DNA from: Lysinibacillus sp. FSL K6-0232
GTDB lineage: Bacteria; Bacillota; Bacilli; Bacillales_A; Planococcaceae
Direction: 5' to 3'
Assembly (NCBI RefSeq): GCF_038008325.1
Contig: NZ_JBBOYW010000001.1
Coordinates: forward strand, 486,001 to 550,000
DNA: 64,000 nt
This document shows, one piece after another, positions 35,658 through 45,093 of the stretch. The number at the start of each line of letters is the position of its first letter. The stretch's first letter is position 1. The translations under genes were made by a program, and so were the position numbers. The notes under the pieces are model-generated. The model had not been told where the DNA came from. It was given only the letters and a program-made list of their open reading frames with translations, and ran no database searches.

Positions 35658-37067
35658 ATGGAGCAACAAACGCATTTAAAAAGAGGATTAAAGAAACGGC
35701 ATATGACAATGATTGCCATTGCCGGGGTTATCGGTGCTGGGCTATTTATGGGAAGTGGCTCAGTTATTAACTTGGCTGGTCCAGGCGCAATTTTATCGTA
35801 TGTCTTTGCAGGATTTATTGTTATTTTAGTAATGCGTATGCTAGGTGAGATGGCGGCTGTTAATCCGACAAGTGGATCGTTTGCCCATTATGCACATGAA
35901 GCTATTGGTCCATGGGCAGGCTTTATGATCGGCTGGTTGTATTGGTTTTTCTGGGTTGTTGCCATTGCATTAGAGGCAACCGCAGCGGCAGCCATTATTC
36001 AATATTGGTATGACGGTGTTCCTTTATGGCTATTAAGCATGATATTAACAGTGGCATTGACGTTAACAAATGTTCTTTCTGTAAAAGCTTTTGGTGAATT
36101 TGAGTATTGGTTCTCTCTTATTAAAGTTGCAAGTATTATCATCTTCTTAGGTCTTGGCGCATTTATTATTTTTGGGATTGCCCCGAATTTTAGTGCTGTT
36201 GGTATGACGAATTTAGTTGGACAAGGTGGATTTTTACCAAATGGCTTTGGCGCTGTTTTAATGGGTGTTGTTATTGTTATTTTTTCCTTTATGGGAACAG
36301 AAATTGTAGCGATTGCTGCTGGTGAATCAGATGAGCCTTTAGCAGCTGTTACCAAGGCTACAAACTCTATTACTTGGCGTATTTTAATTTTCTATGTAGG
36401 TTCTATCGCTGTTGTTGTAACATTATTACCTTGGCATTCTTCAGATATTTTAACAAGCCCTTATGTAGCGGTATTAGATTATATTGGCATTCCTGCTGCG
36501 GCGCAAATTATGAATTTTGTTGTTTTAACAGCTGTGTTATCATGCTTAAACTCAGCGCTTTATGCAACATCACGTATGGTCTTTTCTCTAGCAGAGAAAG
36601 GGGAAGCACCAAAAGCATTTTTGAAATTAAATAAAAATGGTGCACCTGTGAATGCCATATTAGCAGCAACATTTTTCTCCTATATTGCCGTTATTATGAA
36701 TTATGTATCACCAGATAAAGTATTTATGTTTTTACTAAGCTCTTGTAGTGCGATTACATTAATTCTTTACTTAATTATTGCTTTTTCACAATTAAAAATG
36801 CGACGAAAAATTGAAAAGGAAAATCCTGAACTGTTAAAGGTGAAAATGTGGTTGTTCCCTTATTTAACGTATTTCACAATACTAGCTACAACTGCATTAT
36901 TAATTGCAATGTTCTTTATTGATTCCATGCGCTCGCAAATTTTATTTACATGTGTTGTTGTTGCTGTTGTTATGTTTTTCTATTTAGTGACACAGCGGAA
37001 AAAATTAGTGAAGCCAGTAGAGGAGTCTAGCCCTATTCTTCCTAAAAAAGAGTTAGATTTTGAATAA
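35658..37067 (+). CDS. APC-family amino acid permease
   Basis: A 469-residue transporter with 12 hydrophobic segments. The start KKRHMTMIAIAGVIGAGLFMGSGSVI is the conserved first helix of the amino acid/GABA permease branch, and FSFMGTEIVAIAAGESDEP in helix 6 is equally typical. It probably brings in the amino acid used by the operon before it, for which beta-alanine or alanine would make sense; homologues transport GABA or alanine. AAGAGGTGAAAGT precedes ATG 35658, and it has its own terminator and box-like sites, so it may be transcribed separately. Confidence 0.88.
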   Translation: MEQQTHLKRGLKKRHMTMIAIAGVIGAGLFMGSGSVINLAGPGAILSYVFAGFIVILVMRMLGEMAAVNPTSGSFAHYAHEAIGPWAGFMIGWLYWFFWVVAIALEATAAAAIIQYWYDGVPLWLLSMILTVALTLTNVLSVKAFGEFEYWFSLIKVASIIIFLGLGAFIIFGIAPNFSAVGMTNLVGQGGFLPNGFGAVLMGVVIVIFSFMGTEIVAIAAGESDEPLAAVTKATNSITWRILIFYVGSIAVVVTLLPWHSSDILTSPYVAVLDYIGIPAAAQIMNFVVLTAVLSCLNSALYATSRMVFSLAEKGEAPKAFLKLNKNGAPVNAILAATFFSYIAVIMNYVSPDKVFMFLLSSCSAITLILYLIIAFSQLKMRRKIEKENPELLKVKMWLFPYLTYFTILATTALLIAMFFIDSMRSQILFTCVVVAVVMFFYLVTQRKKLVKPVEESSPILPKKELDFE

Positions 37068-37094
37068 TAGAATGTAGGGTTTGGTTAAAAGGCG

Positions 37095-37130
37095 AGGTTT
37101 CTTAGGTTTAGCACTTAAGAAACCTTTTTT
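37095..37130 (+). terminator. terminator after the permease
   Basis: AGGTTTCTTA pairs with TAAGAAACCT, followed by TTTTT. Confidence 0.8.
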
Positions 37131-37133
37131 GTG

Positions 37134-37220
37134 TTACAGCATAAGAAAGGCAAGACGAAGAATTAATAGCAACAAACTACCACCAGCTAATAGTAGCAAT
37201 AATCGCATTCTTGTGTTCAT
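37134..37220 (-). CDS. tiny hydrophobic peptide coupled to the FtsW/RodA-family gene
   Basis: 28 codons encoding MNTRMRLLLLLLAGG then SLLLLILRLAFLML. Its ATG begins directly after the TAA of the upstream gene (37221), and GGAGATGA inside that gene's end serves as a ribosome site about 7 nt away, so the two may be translationally coupled. It would be one membrane segment with a basic N-terminus. I do not recognise it, and short open frames this hydrophobic can occur by chance. Confidence 0.4.
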   Translation of the reverse strand: MNTRMRLLLLLAGGSLLLLILRLAFLML

Positions 37221-38396
37221 TTACTTGTCATCTCCTAAGTTCTTAAACATATAGCCTTTATAAGATTTATGAATAATCATTACAATGCCGATAAGCATAA
37301 AATTCGATAACAGTGAGCTTCCGCCATAGCTTAAAAATGGTAATGTTACACCTGTAACCGGTAAAAGTCCAATTGTCATACCGATATTTTGTGTAATTTG
37401 GAAGGCTAATAAGCTTGAAATACCAGCTCCCATTAGTGTCATAAATGGATCTTTTGCCTCAACTGTAATTAATACAATTCGATAGATGACAAAGAATAGA
37501 AGAATAATAACAAATGCTCCACCAATAAAGCCGAATTCCTCAGCAATCGCTGAGAAAATAAAATCTGTGTGCTTTTCAGGCACATAAACATCATTATTTA
37601 AGTAACCCTTTCCAGCCATTTCTCCAGACCCTATCGCTAAAAAGCCTTGCCGTACTTGGAATGAGGAATCTACATACTCATAAGGCTGTAGCCAGCCATA
37701 AATACGAGAAACCTGATGTCCAGATAGGGCTCCTAAAATTTTCTCCGTAAAAAATTCATTAAATCTTATATAAAGTACAATAACTGTACTGAGCATTACT
37801 ACGGGAATAGCAGTAAAAATAACAAGTAGCTTCCGTTGAATACCTGAAAAGAATATCATTGGTAAAATCATTGCCATATAGAGCATCACCATTCCTGTAT
37901 CAGGCTGCCGATAGACAAGAAATGTGGGAGGAAGGACAATCAATCCGATTTTTACTAATAGCCATAGGTCTGCTAAATAGGAGGGGCGTGTATTTTTCTC
38001 TTGATGCGCAATAATCACCTTACTAACGACAATTAAAAAAGCAAATTTTAAAAATTCAGAGGGCTGTAGCGAGCCTAAAAACGGTATTTGATACCATGAT
38101 TTAGCCTGATTAATTGTTCGGGCTATACTTTCAGGGGCAATAATTAGCCCAGCAGTAAGTGCGACAATCAATCCATAAAACGGCCAACCAATCTTCTTTA
38201 GCTGTTCAATATCAAGTAAGGATATGGCGAACATCATTGCAAACCCAATGCTATAAAATATAAATTGCTTTATGATAAAAGAGCTTGCGTATTGCTCAAA
38301 ATTGGTACTGCTTGAATAGACAAAAAGGCAGCTAATACCACCAAGTAGAAGAAGCGCCGCAACTAAGCTTCCATCCAATCTTTTCAATTGCGTCAA
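37221..38396 (-). CDS. FtsW/RodA/SpoVE-family peptidoglycan polymerase
   Basis: A SEDS-family glycosyltransferase of about 391 residues with 9-10 transmembrane segments. Conserved blocks are SLQPSEFLKFAFL, VYRQPDTGMVML (with the catalytic-loop Asp), KHTDFIFSAIAEEFGFIGG and GLLPVTGVTLPFLSYGGSSLLSNF. It would polymerise lipid II in elongation, division or sporulation; which one cannot be told from sequence alone. The start is probably TTG 38396, 7 nt after AGGAGG; GTG 38405 overlaps that site. It lacks an adjacent class B PBP. Confidence 0.87.
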   Translation of the reverse strand: MTQLKRLDGSLVAALLLLGGISCLFVYSSSTNFEQYASSFIIKQFIFYSIGFAMMFAISLLDIEQLKKIGWPFYGLIVALTAGLIIAPESIARTINQAKSWYQIPFLGSLQPSEFLKFAFLIVVSKVIIAHQEKNTRPSYLADLWLLVKIGLIVLPPTFLVYRQPDTGMVMLYMAMILPMIFFSGIQRKLLVIFTAIPVVMLSTVIVLYIRFNEFFTEKILGALSGHQVSRIYGWLQPYEYVDSSFQVRQGFLAIGSGEMAGKGYLNNDVYVPEKHTDFIFSAIAEEFGFIGGAFVIILLFFVIYRIVLITVEAKDPFMTLMGAGISSLLAFQITQNIGMTIGLLPVTGVTLPFLSYGGSSLLSNFMLIGIVMIIHKSYKGYMFKNLGDDK

Positions 38397-38636
38397 ATAT
38401 AACACCTCCTATATACACTAATAGTATAAACGGTGGCAATGTGTGGAAGGTTGCGAATATTAGTAGCTGAATACCAATAAATTAAAAAATATGGCACTGC
38501 TTGATGTTAGAGTAAATGACCTAGATGATGGGTATAAGTTCTTAATTCTTTGCGTAGTCTTTACAAAAATATAACACTGGCTTTATATATCCAGACTATG
38601 ATTAGTGGTGAGAGTTGGAGAAGGAGCCGAAAAATC

Positions 38637-40307
38637 ATGCATTTGTTTCGTTTTATAAAGGTAAAGGACAAATTAGTGATACTGATGATTGTTTGTGTGT
38701 TATCGAATATTTTGATAGGTATATTTAGCGTTGATTATTTAAGGAAAATGTCATGGCATGCAAGTGAGAGCTATACACAAGGGCTTATTCCAATGGGATG
38801 GCTTAATGAGCTAGAGGAGTCACAGCGTCAATTAGATTGGATGGTCGATTCACAGGGGGCCTATCAAGAAGTGGTGGCTATTTTGAAAAATATGGATCAG
38901 CCTTTAGAGCGTTTAGCAAGCCAAGATATAGATAAAAAAATGAGCCATCAAATTAAAAAGTATAAATCTTTACTAGCACAGCAGGAAGAATTAATGAAAG
39001 ACTATCAGCAACTTCATAAAGATGAGCATGAACAATTTTATACACAGTCATTTTTACCAATTAGTCAAGAGAGCCATACATTACTAGAAGAAACACAGAA
39101 CTATTTAGTTCAACGAGCAAAAACACAACAACAAACATATCAAAGGGATGTGCAGTTTGGGTATTGGCTATTAGGTGGAGTATGTGTAACGGTCGCGCTA
39201 CTAGTCATTATTATTGGTTTAATTGCAACAAAGGCTGTGAATGTACCAACACGTCAATTGAAGGCATTGTTAAAACGGGCTGAACAAGGCGATTTCACAG
39301 CAAATGCAAGCTATGTTGCCCATGATGAGCTTGGAGAAGTTGCAATGTCTTACAATCAAATGACAACAGAGGTAAAACGCTTGCTACATACAGTAACAGA
39401 TAGTGCTTATGAAGTGGAGAAAATGACAGGGAAATTACAGGACTCCTCAGAGCAATCATCCACAACAACTATTAAGATAGCAAAGGATGTACAATCAATA
39501 TCAGATTCTACAGCCGCCTCTACAAGCAAATTGGCATCTAATACAGCTTCTTTAGAGGAAGTTTTAAATGATGTTCAAGTTATTTTAGAGAAAGTTCAGG
39601 TGGTTGAAAGCTTTGCATACAAAACAGCTCAAGATGCAGAAAGCGGCACGGATATTGTACAAGCAAACTTAACGCAAATGCAGGTAATTAAGCAGGCAGT
39701 TGAAAAATCCAATACAGCTATATCGAATCTCGTTGAACGAGCCTCCTCGATTGATCAAATGATAGAAGTAATAGAAAAAATAACAGCGCAAACAAATTTA
39801 TTAGCATTAAATGCATCTATTGAGGCTGCTAGAGCAGGGGAGCATGGCAAAGGCTTTGCAGTTGTAGCAAATGAAGTACGCAAGCTGGCAGAGCAAACAG
39901 TCCAGTCCACACAAACAATTACAGCCGTTGTACAAAACATTCATGTAGATTCAAATTATGCAGTGCAAATGATGGCAGGTGTGCTAGCAGCTACTGAAAA
40001 GGGGGTTGCTGTAACAGGACAAACAGCATCAAGCTTTGCGCAAATTTTAGAAAAAGTACATACAATTAAGCCTTATATAATGGAAGTATCTAGCACTGTT
40101 CAGGAGATTGCCCATCATACCAAAACGGTTAGTGAGGATGCGGTAATGCTAACATCATTATCCAATACAAATGCGCAGTCAACAAAGCATGTTGCTGCCT
40201 TAACAGCCGAGCAGTTAACAGCCCAGCAGCAATTCCATAATTATATTAAAGAACTGCGTAAAGTTTCAAAAGTATTACAACTAGCAGTAAAGCGATTTTC
40301 AATATAA
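38637..40307 (+). CDS. methyl-accepting chemotaxis protein
   Basis: About 556 residues. A membrane segment near residues 15-32 ([18 protein letters not shown]) and a second near 185-205 flank a helical extracellular sensor region of four-helix-bundle type. A HAMP domain follows ([20 protein letters not shown]), then a long cytoplasmic coiled coil with the signalling tip [42 protein letters not shown]. It would report on an unknown ligand to CheW and CheA. ATG 38637 (MHLFRF) has GAAGGAG 10 nt upstream; the frame is open further upstream but without such a site. Confidence 0.9.
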   Translation: MHLFRFIKVKDKLVILMIVCVLSNILIGIFSVDYLRKMSWHASESYTQGLIPMGWLNELEESQRQLDWMVDSQGAYQEVVAILKNMDQPLERLASQDIDKKMSHQIKKYKSLLAQQEELMKDYQQLHKDEHEQFYTQSFLPISQESHTLLEETQNYLVQRAKTQQQTYQRDVQFGYWLLGGVCVTVALLVIIIGLIATKAVNVPTRQLKALLKRAEQGDFTANASYVAHDELGEVAMSYNQMTTEVKRLLHTVTDSAYEVEKMTGKLQDSSEQSSTTTIKIAKDVQSISDSTAASTSKLASNTASLEEVLNDVQVILEKVQVVESFAYKTAQDAESGTDIVQANLTQMQVIKQAVEKSNTAISNLVERASSIDQMIEVIEKITAQTNLLALNASIEAARAGEHGKGFAVVANEVRKLAEQTVQSTQTITAVVQNIHVDSNYAVQMMAGVLAATEKGVAVTGQTASSFAQILEKVHTIKPYIMEVSSTVQEIAHHTKTVSEDAVMLTSLSNTNAQSTKHVAALTAEQLTAQQQFHNYIKELRKVSKVLQLAVKRFSI

Positions 40308-40639
40308 ACCCTTAGGTGAAAAGAAATTTTCTTTGTAAAGAGCTGCAAAGAAGATTTCTTTTTTTCGTGCAAATTTTGTTAATAAAATATATATATTTGT
40401 CCTTTTGAAGTGTACAATTGTATTTTGGAGCTTTTTGTAGCACAAGATTTTTAAGTATTCATATACTAGATGATAAGGGATTGTGTGTTCTTTTTATAGA
40501 TATTAATAATATAATGGTTGTATTTTCAAAACGAACACATTATAATTGATTTCAATAGAATTGTTATTAAATCAATGTTTATGGATATATTTTTGTGCTT
40601 GTGGAAAGTACATTTGTTCATATGTGGAGGTTTTGAGAA
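40308..40639. other. intergenic region before tdh
   Basis: 332 bases, very AT-rich. A terminator-like hairpin with TTTTTTT follows the chemoreceptor (about 40321-40366: AGAAATTTTCTTTG with CAAAGAAGATTTCT). The rest presumably holds the tdh promoter, but I see no clear match. Confidence 0.5.
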
Positions 40640-41593
40640 ATGAAAAAAATTATGGTTACTGGAGCACTTGGTCAAATTGGTTCTGAACTTGTAGAAAAAC
40701 TTCGTAGTATTTATGGAGAGGACAATGTGCTTGCTACAGATATTCGAAAGCTTGAATATACTAAGGGACCATTTGAAGTATTGGATGTGACAGATGGACA
40801 AAGAATGCATGATTTAGCAAAGGGCTTTGGTGCAGATACGATGATGCATCTAGCGGCATTATTATCCGCTACTGCTGAGCGTAATCCGTTATTAGCTTGG
40901 AACTTAAATATGGGTGGATTAATGAATGCTTTAGAGGTATCGCGCGAGCTAAATATGCAATTTTTCACGCCAAGCTCAATAGGTGCATTTGGTCCATCTA
41001 CACCAAAGGAAAATACACCACAAGATACACTGCAACGACCAACAACAATGTATGGGGTCAATAAAGTAGCAGGTGAATTATTATGTGATTATTATTTTAA
41101 TCGTTTTGGTGTAGATACACGCGGGGTACGCTTCCCTGGCTTAATTTCTTATGTAACACCTCCAGGTGGCGGGACAACGGATTATGCGGTAGAAATTTTC
41201 TATGAAGCCATTGAACAAGGTAAATATACATCTTATATTCAAGAGGGCACGTATATGGATATGATGTATATGCCAGATGCATTGCAGGCGATTGTAGATT
41301 TAATGGAGGCAGATGGCAGCAAATTAGTTCATCGCAATGCATTTAATATTACAGCGATGAGCTTTGAACCGTCACAGCTAGCTGCAGAAATTAAAAAGCA
41401 TTTACCACATTTTACAATGGGGTATGATGTTGATCCAGTACGTCAAGCTATTGCAGATAGCTGGCCAAATTCTTTAAATATCGAAGCAGCTCAAAATGAG
41501 TGGAGCTTTAAAGCAGAGTATGATTTAGCTAGAATGACTGCAGATATGCTAGAAAAACTAAAAATTAAACTGCATAAAAAAGCCATTTCATAA
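40640..41593 (+). CDS. tdh: L-threonine 3-dehydrogenase, SDR (UDP-epimerase-like) type
   Basis: A 317-residue extended SDR. The NAD motif [15 protein letters not shown], the segment [19 protein letters not shown], catalytic YGVNK, and [27 protein letters not shown] match the short, metal-free threonine dehydrogenases known from some bacteria and animals rather than the zinc-dependent Tdh of E. coli. It makes 2-amino-3-oxobutyrate from threonine, the substrate of Kbl, encoded at 26158. GTGGAGGTTTTGAG precedes ATG 40640. It appears to be a single-gene unit. Confidence 0.9.
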   Translation: MKKIMVTGALGQIGSELVEKLRSIYGEDNVLATDIRKLEYTKGPFEVLDVTDGQRMHDLAKGFGADTMMHLAALLSATAERNPLLAWNLNMGGLMNALEVSRELNMQFFTPSSIGAFGPSTPKENTPQDTLQRPTTMYGVNKVAGELLCDYYFNRFGVDTRGVRFPGLISYVTPPGGGTTDYAVEIFYEAIEQGKYTSYIQEGTYMDMMYMPDALQAIVDLMEADGSKLVHRNAFNITAMSFEPSQLAAEIKKHLPHFTMGYDVDPVRQAIADSWPNSLNIEAAQNEWSFKAEYDLARMTADMLEKLKIKLHKKAIS

Positions 41594-41599
41594 TTTGGA

Positions 41600-41636
41600 T
41601 AAAAAAGAGCGATTTCCTTTAACGGGAAGTCGCTCT
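41600..41636 (-). terminator. terminator of trpB
   Basis: AGAGCGA and TCGCTCT close a hairpin with further GGAAGT/ATTTCC pairs; on the minus strand TTTTTT follows. It lies just after the trpB stop and might also stop tdh. Confidence 0.68.
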
Positions 41637-41645
41637 GTTCTATAG

Positions 41646-42809
41646 TTATTGATTTAACATATGGAAAACTTGCTCCACATCTTTATCGCCACGACCTGAA
41701 ATATTAATAATAATACTTTCTTCAGAAGATAAAGTTGGGGCTAGTTTTAGTGCATGCGCTACAGCATGCGAGCTTTCAAGAGCAGGGATGATCCCCTCAA
41801 CCTTTGAAAGCACCTGAAATGCCTCTAGCACTTCCTCATTCGAAACAGTAACATATTCAGCACGTCCAATTGTTTTTAAATGGCTATGCTCAGGTCCTGC
41901 ACCTGGATAATCTAAGCCAGCAGCAATTGAATAGGTTGGTAGCGGATTACCTTCGCTATCCTGCAACACTAAGCATTTAAAGCCGTGCAGTGTACCTGGT
42001 GTTCCTTCATTTAATGTAGCCGCTTTATCTGGCTCTATACCGATAAGACGAACAGCTTCATCTGCAATATACTCAGCAAATGAACCAATTGCATTACTGC
42101 CACCGCCAACACAAGCAAGTACAGCTGTTGGTAGTTTACCTTCCTTTTCTAAAATTTGCTCGCGACTTTCCCGACTAATCACCGATTGGAAATGCTTCAC
42201 CATTGAAGGGAAGGGATGTGGCCCAACCGCAGAGCCTAGTAAATAGAAGGTTGTCTTATAGTTTTCTACTAAATCTGCGAATGCTTCATCTACCGCATCT
42301 TTTAGTCGCCCTTGCCCTTTATCGACAGCCACAACCTTTGCACCAAGCAGCTCCATCCGAAACACATTTAACGCTTGACGTTTTGTATCCTCTAGCCCCA
42401 TATAGATCGTGCAATCCATGCCAAACATAGCACAAGCTGTAGCTGTTGCTACACCGTGCTGACCAGCGCCTGTTTCGGCAATTACACGGTTTGCCCCCAT
42501 ACGCTTTGCTAATAAAATTTGTCCTAATACATTGTTGATTTTATGTGAGCCTGTATGATTTAGGTCTTCCCGCTTTAAATAAATTTTTGCGCCACCTAAT
42601 TGCTTTGTTAAATTTTCTGCAAAATAAAGAGGGGATTTACGCCCTACATATTCGCGGAAATAATAATCTAGCTCTTGCTTAAAATCACTATCATCTTTAA
42701 ATTTCTGGAAGTTCTCATCTAAAATATTTAAGACATGCTGAAGCTCCTCTGGTACAAAGCTTCCACCGAATTCACCAAAATATCCTGCCTTTTCTGTTAC
42801 TGTACTCAT
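41646..42809 (-). CDS. trpB: tryptophan synthase beta chain, stand-alone
   Basis: A PLP enzyme of 387 residues that condenses indole with serine. Signatures are [10 protein letters not shown], the PLP lysine in [33 protein letters not shown], and the phosphate loop [10 protein letters not shown]. Length and motifs fit the TrpB1 type that normally pairs with TrpA. No trpA or other trp biosynthesis gene is in view; upstream lies queT. A T-box leader precedes the gene, so it is controlled by uncharged tRNA. GAGGAGTCGAGTAAAG precedes ATG 42809. Confidence 0.95.
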   Translation of the reverse strand: MSTVTEKAGYFGEFGGSFVPEELQHVLNILDENFQKFKDDSDFKQELDYYFREYVGRKSPLYFAENLTKQLGGAKIYLKREDLNHTGSHKINNVLGQILLAKRMGANRVIAETGAGQHGVATATACAMFGMDCTIYMGLEDTKRQALNVFRMELLGAKVVAVDKGQGRLKDAVDEAFADLVENYKTTFYLLGSAVGPHPFPSMVKHFQSVISRESREQILEKEGKLPTAVLACVGGGSNAIGSFAEYIADEAVRLIGIEPDKAATLNEGTPGTLHGFKCLVLQDSEGNPLPTYSIAAGLDYPGAGPEHSHLKTIGRAEYVTVSNEEVLEAFQVLSKVEGIIPALESSHAVAHALKLAPTLSSEESIIINISGRGDKDVEQVFHMLNQ

Positions 42810-42840
42810 CTTTACTCGACTCCTCTACACTTTTTTCCAT

Positions 42841-43070
42841 AAAAAAAGTCACTCCAATCCCTTATTCAAAGGACGAGTAACCGTGGTGCCACCTTTATTC
42901 GCAATTTTTTGCGCGCTTTTACTCCGATAACGGGGAGTGATTCGGCCTTGCATTTAATAAGGCTGCTCTGAAGTCCATTCACAAGTTTGTACTACTGGTT
43001 TGCACCGTCCACCAGCTCTCTTAAAGTAACAATGCTTGCTACTATTCTTCTTCCTCGCATTTAGTTTAGA
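42841..43070 (-). ncRNA. T-box leader of trpB (tRNA-Trp responsive)
   Basis: The T-box sequence GGTGGCACCACGG is at 42881-42893 on the minus strand, followed by a terminator stem (GTTACTC with GAGTGAC, extended by CCTT/AAGG) and seven T at 42841-42882. Upstream is a stem I region with AGTAGTACAAACT and a candidate specifier TGG (42975-42977) in GAATGGACT. Uncharged tRNA-Trp would stabilise the antiterminator and switch trpB on. The exact 5' end is approximate. Confidence 0.88.
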
Positions 43071-43137
43071 AAGAATTGTAGAGTATATTCAGAATAGTGT
43101 CAAGCCAAAAAAAGACGAATCTACAAAGACTCGTCTG

Positions 43138-43620
43138 TTAAATCAAATGTTCGAAATGAAGGCGTTTATTTAAAATATACATAATCGGGGCTCCAACGGC
43201 TAGCACAACAAACTCGCCTGCTGCAACAGTTAGCCAAGTCCAGAAGAATGGAAGCTCTAAAGCTAGATTCAGCTCAAAGGCAATAATAAACATTGTGCAT
43301 GTAAATAACAATGTATTGATAATTAAACGTGCCCATATATTTTTAACAAATTTACAGATTACAATAAACAGTCCAAGTGTAATGATAGAATGACCAACAC
43401 CAAAGACTAAATCGTAAACGCCAAGCGGTGAGAACAGATTGGAAATAAATACACCAATAATGATTCCTACGGCAAAGCGTGGATTAAAGGCTACTAAATG
43501 GTTAAAAATCTCTGATATGCGGAACTGTACCTCTGTAAAGCCAAACGGCGCAACAAGCATTGTGACAGCAATATATAATGCCGCAATAATACCACTTGCT
43601 GCTAAAAATTTTATCTTCAT
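43138..43620 (-). CDS. queT: QueT-family queuosine precursor transporter
   Basis: A 160-residue membrane protein with about five segments. AALYIAVTMLVAPFGFTEVQFRISEIFNHLVAF and LFSPLGVYDLVFGVGHS are characteristic of QueT, the substrate-binding S component of an ECF-type transporter that takes up a queuosine precursor such as preQ1. A preQ1-like riboswitch precedes it, which supports the function. AAGGAGAAATGC sits before ATG 43620 and overlaps the riboswitch tail. It is 41 bp beyond the trpB leader on the same strand but has its own control. Confidence 0.9.
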   Translation of the reverse strand: MKIKFLAASGIIAALYIAVTMLVAPFGFTEVQFRISEIFNHLVAFNPRFAVGIIIGVFISNLFSPLGVYDLVFGVGHSIITLGLFIVICKFVKNIWARLIINTLLFTCTMFIIAFELNLALELPFFWTWLTVAAGEFVVLAVGAPIMYILNKRLHFEHLI

Positions 43621-43633
43621 AATGCATTTCTCC

Positions 43634-43670
43634 TTAGTTTTTTTTCGTGGGAGGTTCTCGAACCACGGTG
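43634..43670 (-). ncRNA. preQ1-I riboswitch upstream of queT
   Basis: On the minus strand a CGTGG/CCACG stem encloses GTTCGAGAACCTCC, followed by AAAAAAAACTAAGGAG. The A-rich tail and ACTAA match the class I preQ1 pattern, whose tail forms a pseudoknot with the loop. The ribosome site AAGGAG begins within this tail, so translational control is likely. Confidence 0.82.
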
Positions 43671-43888
43671 CTTTTACACAAACTAATATTTTAGTATAAA
43701 TACCTATAGAAAGTCAAATATATGTTCTTTAATTATCTATTGTCGCAAAATTGTCATAAAAAATTTTTAGGAGATAAAAAAGGTCAACAATTATTAAAAA
43801 TAGCGCAATTTAGCAGTTTAAAGCGACAAATTGATAGAAAAACTAAAATATTTTGTCAAATTTAAAAGTCAGAACATTCATAATGTTA

Positions 43889-43917
43889 TTGACGAAGCTT
43901 AGTAATTAACGATAATA
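43889..43917 (+). promoter_or_regulatory. candidate sigma-A promoter of the ABC transporter operon
   Basis: TTGACG at 43889 and ATAATA at 43912 are separated by 17 bp. The predicted start would fall at about 43925, at the left edge of the palindrome that follows. Confidence 0.5.
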
Positions 43918-43928
43918 TAGCGATACAT

Positions 43929-43954
43929 TCACACTTTGTTTAGATAAAGTGTGA
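43929..43954. promoter_or_regulatory. palindrome at the predicted transcript start
   Basis: TCACACTTT and AAAGTGTGA are perfectly complementary 9-bp arms around GTTTAGAT. No T-run follows, so an operator or a stabilising 5' hairpin is more likely than a terminator. Confidence 0.45.
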
Positions 43955-43987
43955 TAGATATTTGAGAGATAGTCGGGGGGATTATTT

Positions 43988-45007
43988 GTGAAAAGCAATA
44001 TGAAAAAGTTTTCATTCCTATTGTTTGGATTAGTTTTACTATTAGCTGCATGTGGCAATGGTGGCTCTGGTTCATCTGATTCAAGTGGAGATGAAAAAAA
44101 TAACGCAAGTGAAAGTGAGAAAGCAGCAGAAACAACATATAAAATCGGGATTACACAAATTGTAGAGCATCCATCATTAAATGCTGCAACAGAAGGTTTT
44201 AAAAAGGCGATTGATGATGCCGGCTTAAAGGTTGAGTACGATGCACAAATTGCACAAGGTGATAATAGCCTTAACTCTACTATTGCAAACAATTTAGTAG
44301 GAGCAGATGTTGATTTAATTTTTGCAAACTCTACACCTTCTGCTCAAGCAGCAGCAACAGCTACAAGTGATATTCCAATTATTTTTACATCTGTTACAGA
44401 TGCTATTGGCGCAGAGCTAATTGAATCAATGGAGAAGCCAGGGAAAAATGTGACAGGTACAATTGATTTACATCCTGAAACAATTGCTAAAACAGTAGCA
44501 TTCTTCAAAGAGCTTGGCGCGGAAAAAGTAGGTATGGTTTACAATGCTGGTGAACAAAACTCTGTTGCACAAGTAACGGAAGTGAAAAAGGTGATGGATG
44601 AGCAAGGCTTAACAGTAGAAGAAGCATCAGCAGCTACTTCAGCGGATGTTAAGCAGGCTACAGAATCGTTAATTGGTAAAGTAGATGCTTTCTATATTAT
44701 TACAGATAACACAGTTGTTTCTGCTTTAGAATCTGTTATTGATGTTGCTAATACAAATAAATTACCGCTGATTGTAGGAGAATTAGACTCTGTTGCACGT
44801 GGTGGCTTAGCTGCTTATGGCTTTGAATATTTCGATATTGGCTATGAAGCAGGACAAATGGCTGTGAAAATTTTGAAGGGTGAAGCAACACCTGCTGATA
44901 CACCTGCACAATATCCACAAAACTTAAAGCTATTAATTAATAAAAAAGTAGCGGATGACCTAGGTATCGAAATTCAAGATTCTTGGGGTGCGGAAATTTT
45001 AGAATAA
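43988..45007 (+). CDS. trpX: ABC transporter substrate-binding lipoprotein (TrpX-like)
   Basis: A 339-residue lipoprotein. The signal LLFGLVLLLAACGNGG ends in a lipobox with Cys for lipid attachment, followed by a Ser/Asp/Asn-rich linker. The mature part (YKIGITQIVEHPSLNAATEGFKKAIDDAG, ANSTPSAQAAATAT, IPIIFTSVTDAI) is the TrpX/ABC_sub_bind fold. Homologues bind tryptophan or other aromatic amino acids, and the T-box trpB nearby makes Trp plausible, but the ligand is not proven. GTG 43988 is used because GGGGGGA is 6 nt upstream; ATG 44000 is too far from it. Confidence 0.88.
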   Translation: MKSNMKKFSFLLFGLVLLLAACGNGGSGSSDSSGDEKNNASESEKAAETTYKIGITQIVEHPSLNAATEGFKKAIDDAGLKVEYDAQIAQGDNSLNSTIANNLVGADVDLIFANSTPSAQAAATATSDIPIIFTSVTDAIGAELIESMEKPGKNVTGTIDLHPETIAKTVAFFKELGAEKVGMVYNAGEQNSVAQVTEVKKVMDEQGLTVEEASAATSADVKQATESLIGKVDAFYIITDNTVVSALESVIDVANTNKLPLIVGELDSVARGGLAAYGFEYFDIGYEAGQMAVKILKGEATPADTPAQYPQNLKLLINKKVADDLGIEIQDSWGAEILE

Positions 45008-45013
45008 GTAAAA

Positions 45014-45042
45014 AGCAAAGCGGAGGAAACTTCTCCGCTTTA
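45014..45042 (+). terminator. partial terminator between binding protein and permease
   Basis: AAAGCGGAG pairs with CTCCGCTTT around GAAACTT. The T-tract after it is broken, so part of transcription should continue; such hairpins often keep the binding protein more abundant than the permease. Confidence 0.55.
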
Positions 45043-45093
45043 TCTTCATTTAACAACAGGATGAATACAAGAAATTTAGGAGATGATTCAACA

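Larger units (their letters stand above)
43621..43987. other. divergent intergenic region queT / ABC transporter
   Basis: 367 bases containing the preQ1 riboswitch at the queT side and a promoter and palindrome at the transporter side. The AT-rich middle shows no gene. Confidence 0.6.

Noticed and set aside
43929-43954. Terminator or T-box before the ABC transporter
   Set aside because: There is no T-run after the stem and no T-box sequence; it sits at the predicted transcript start.
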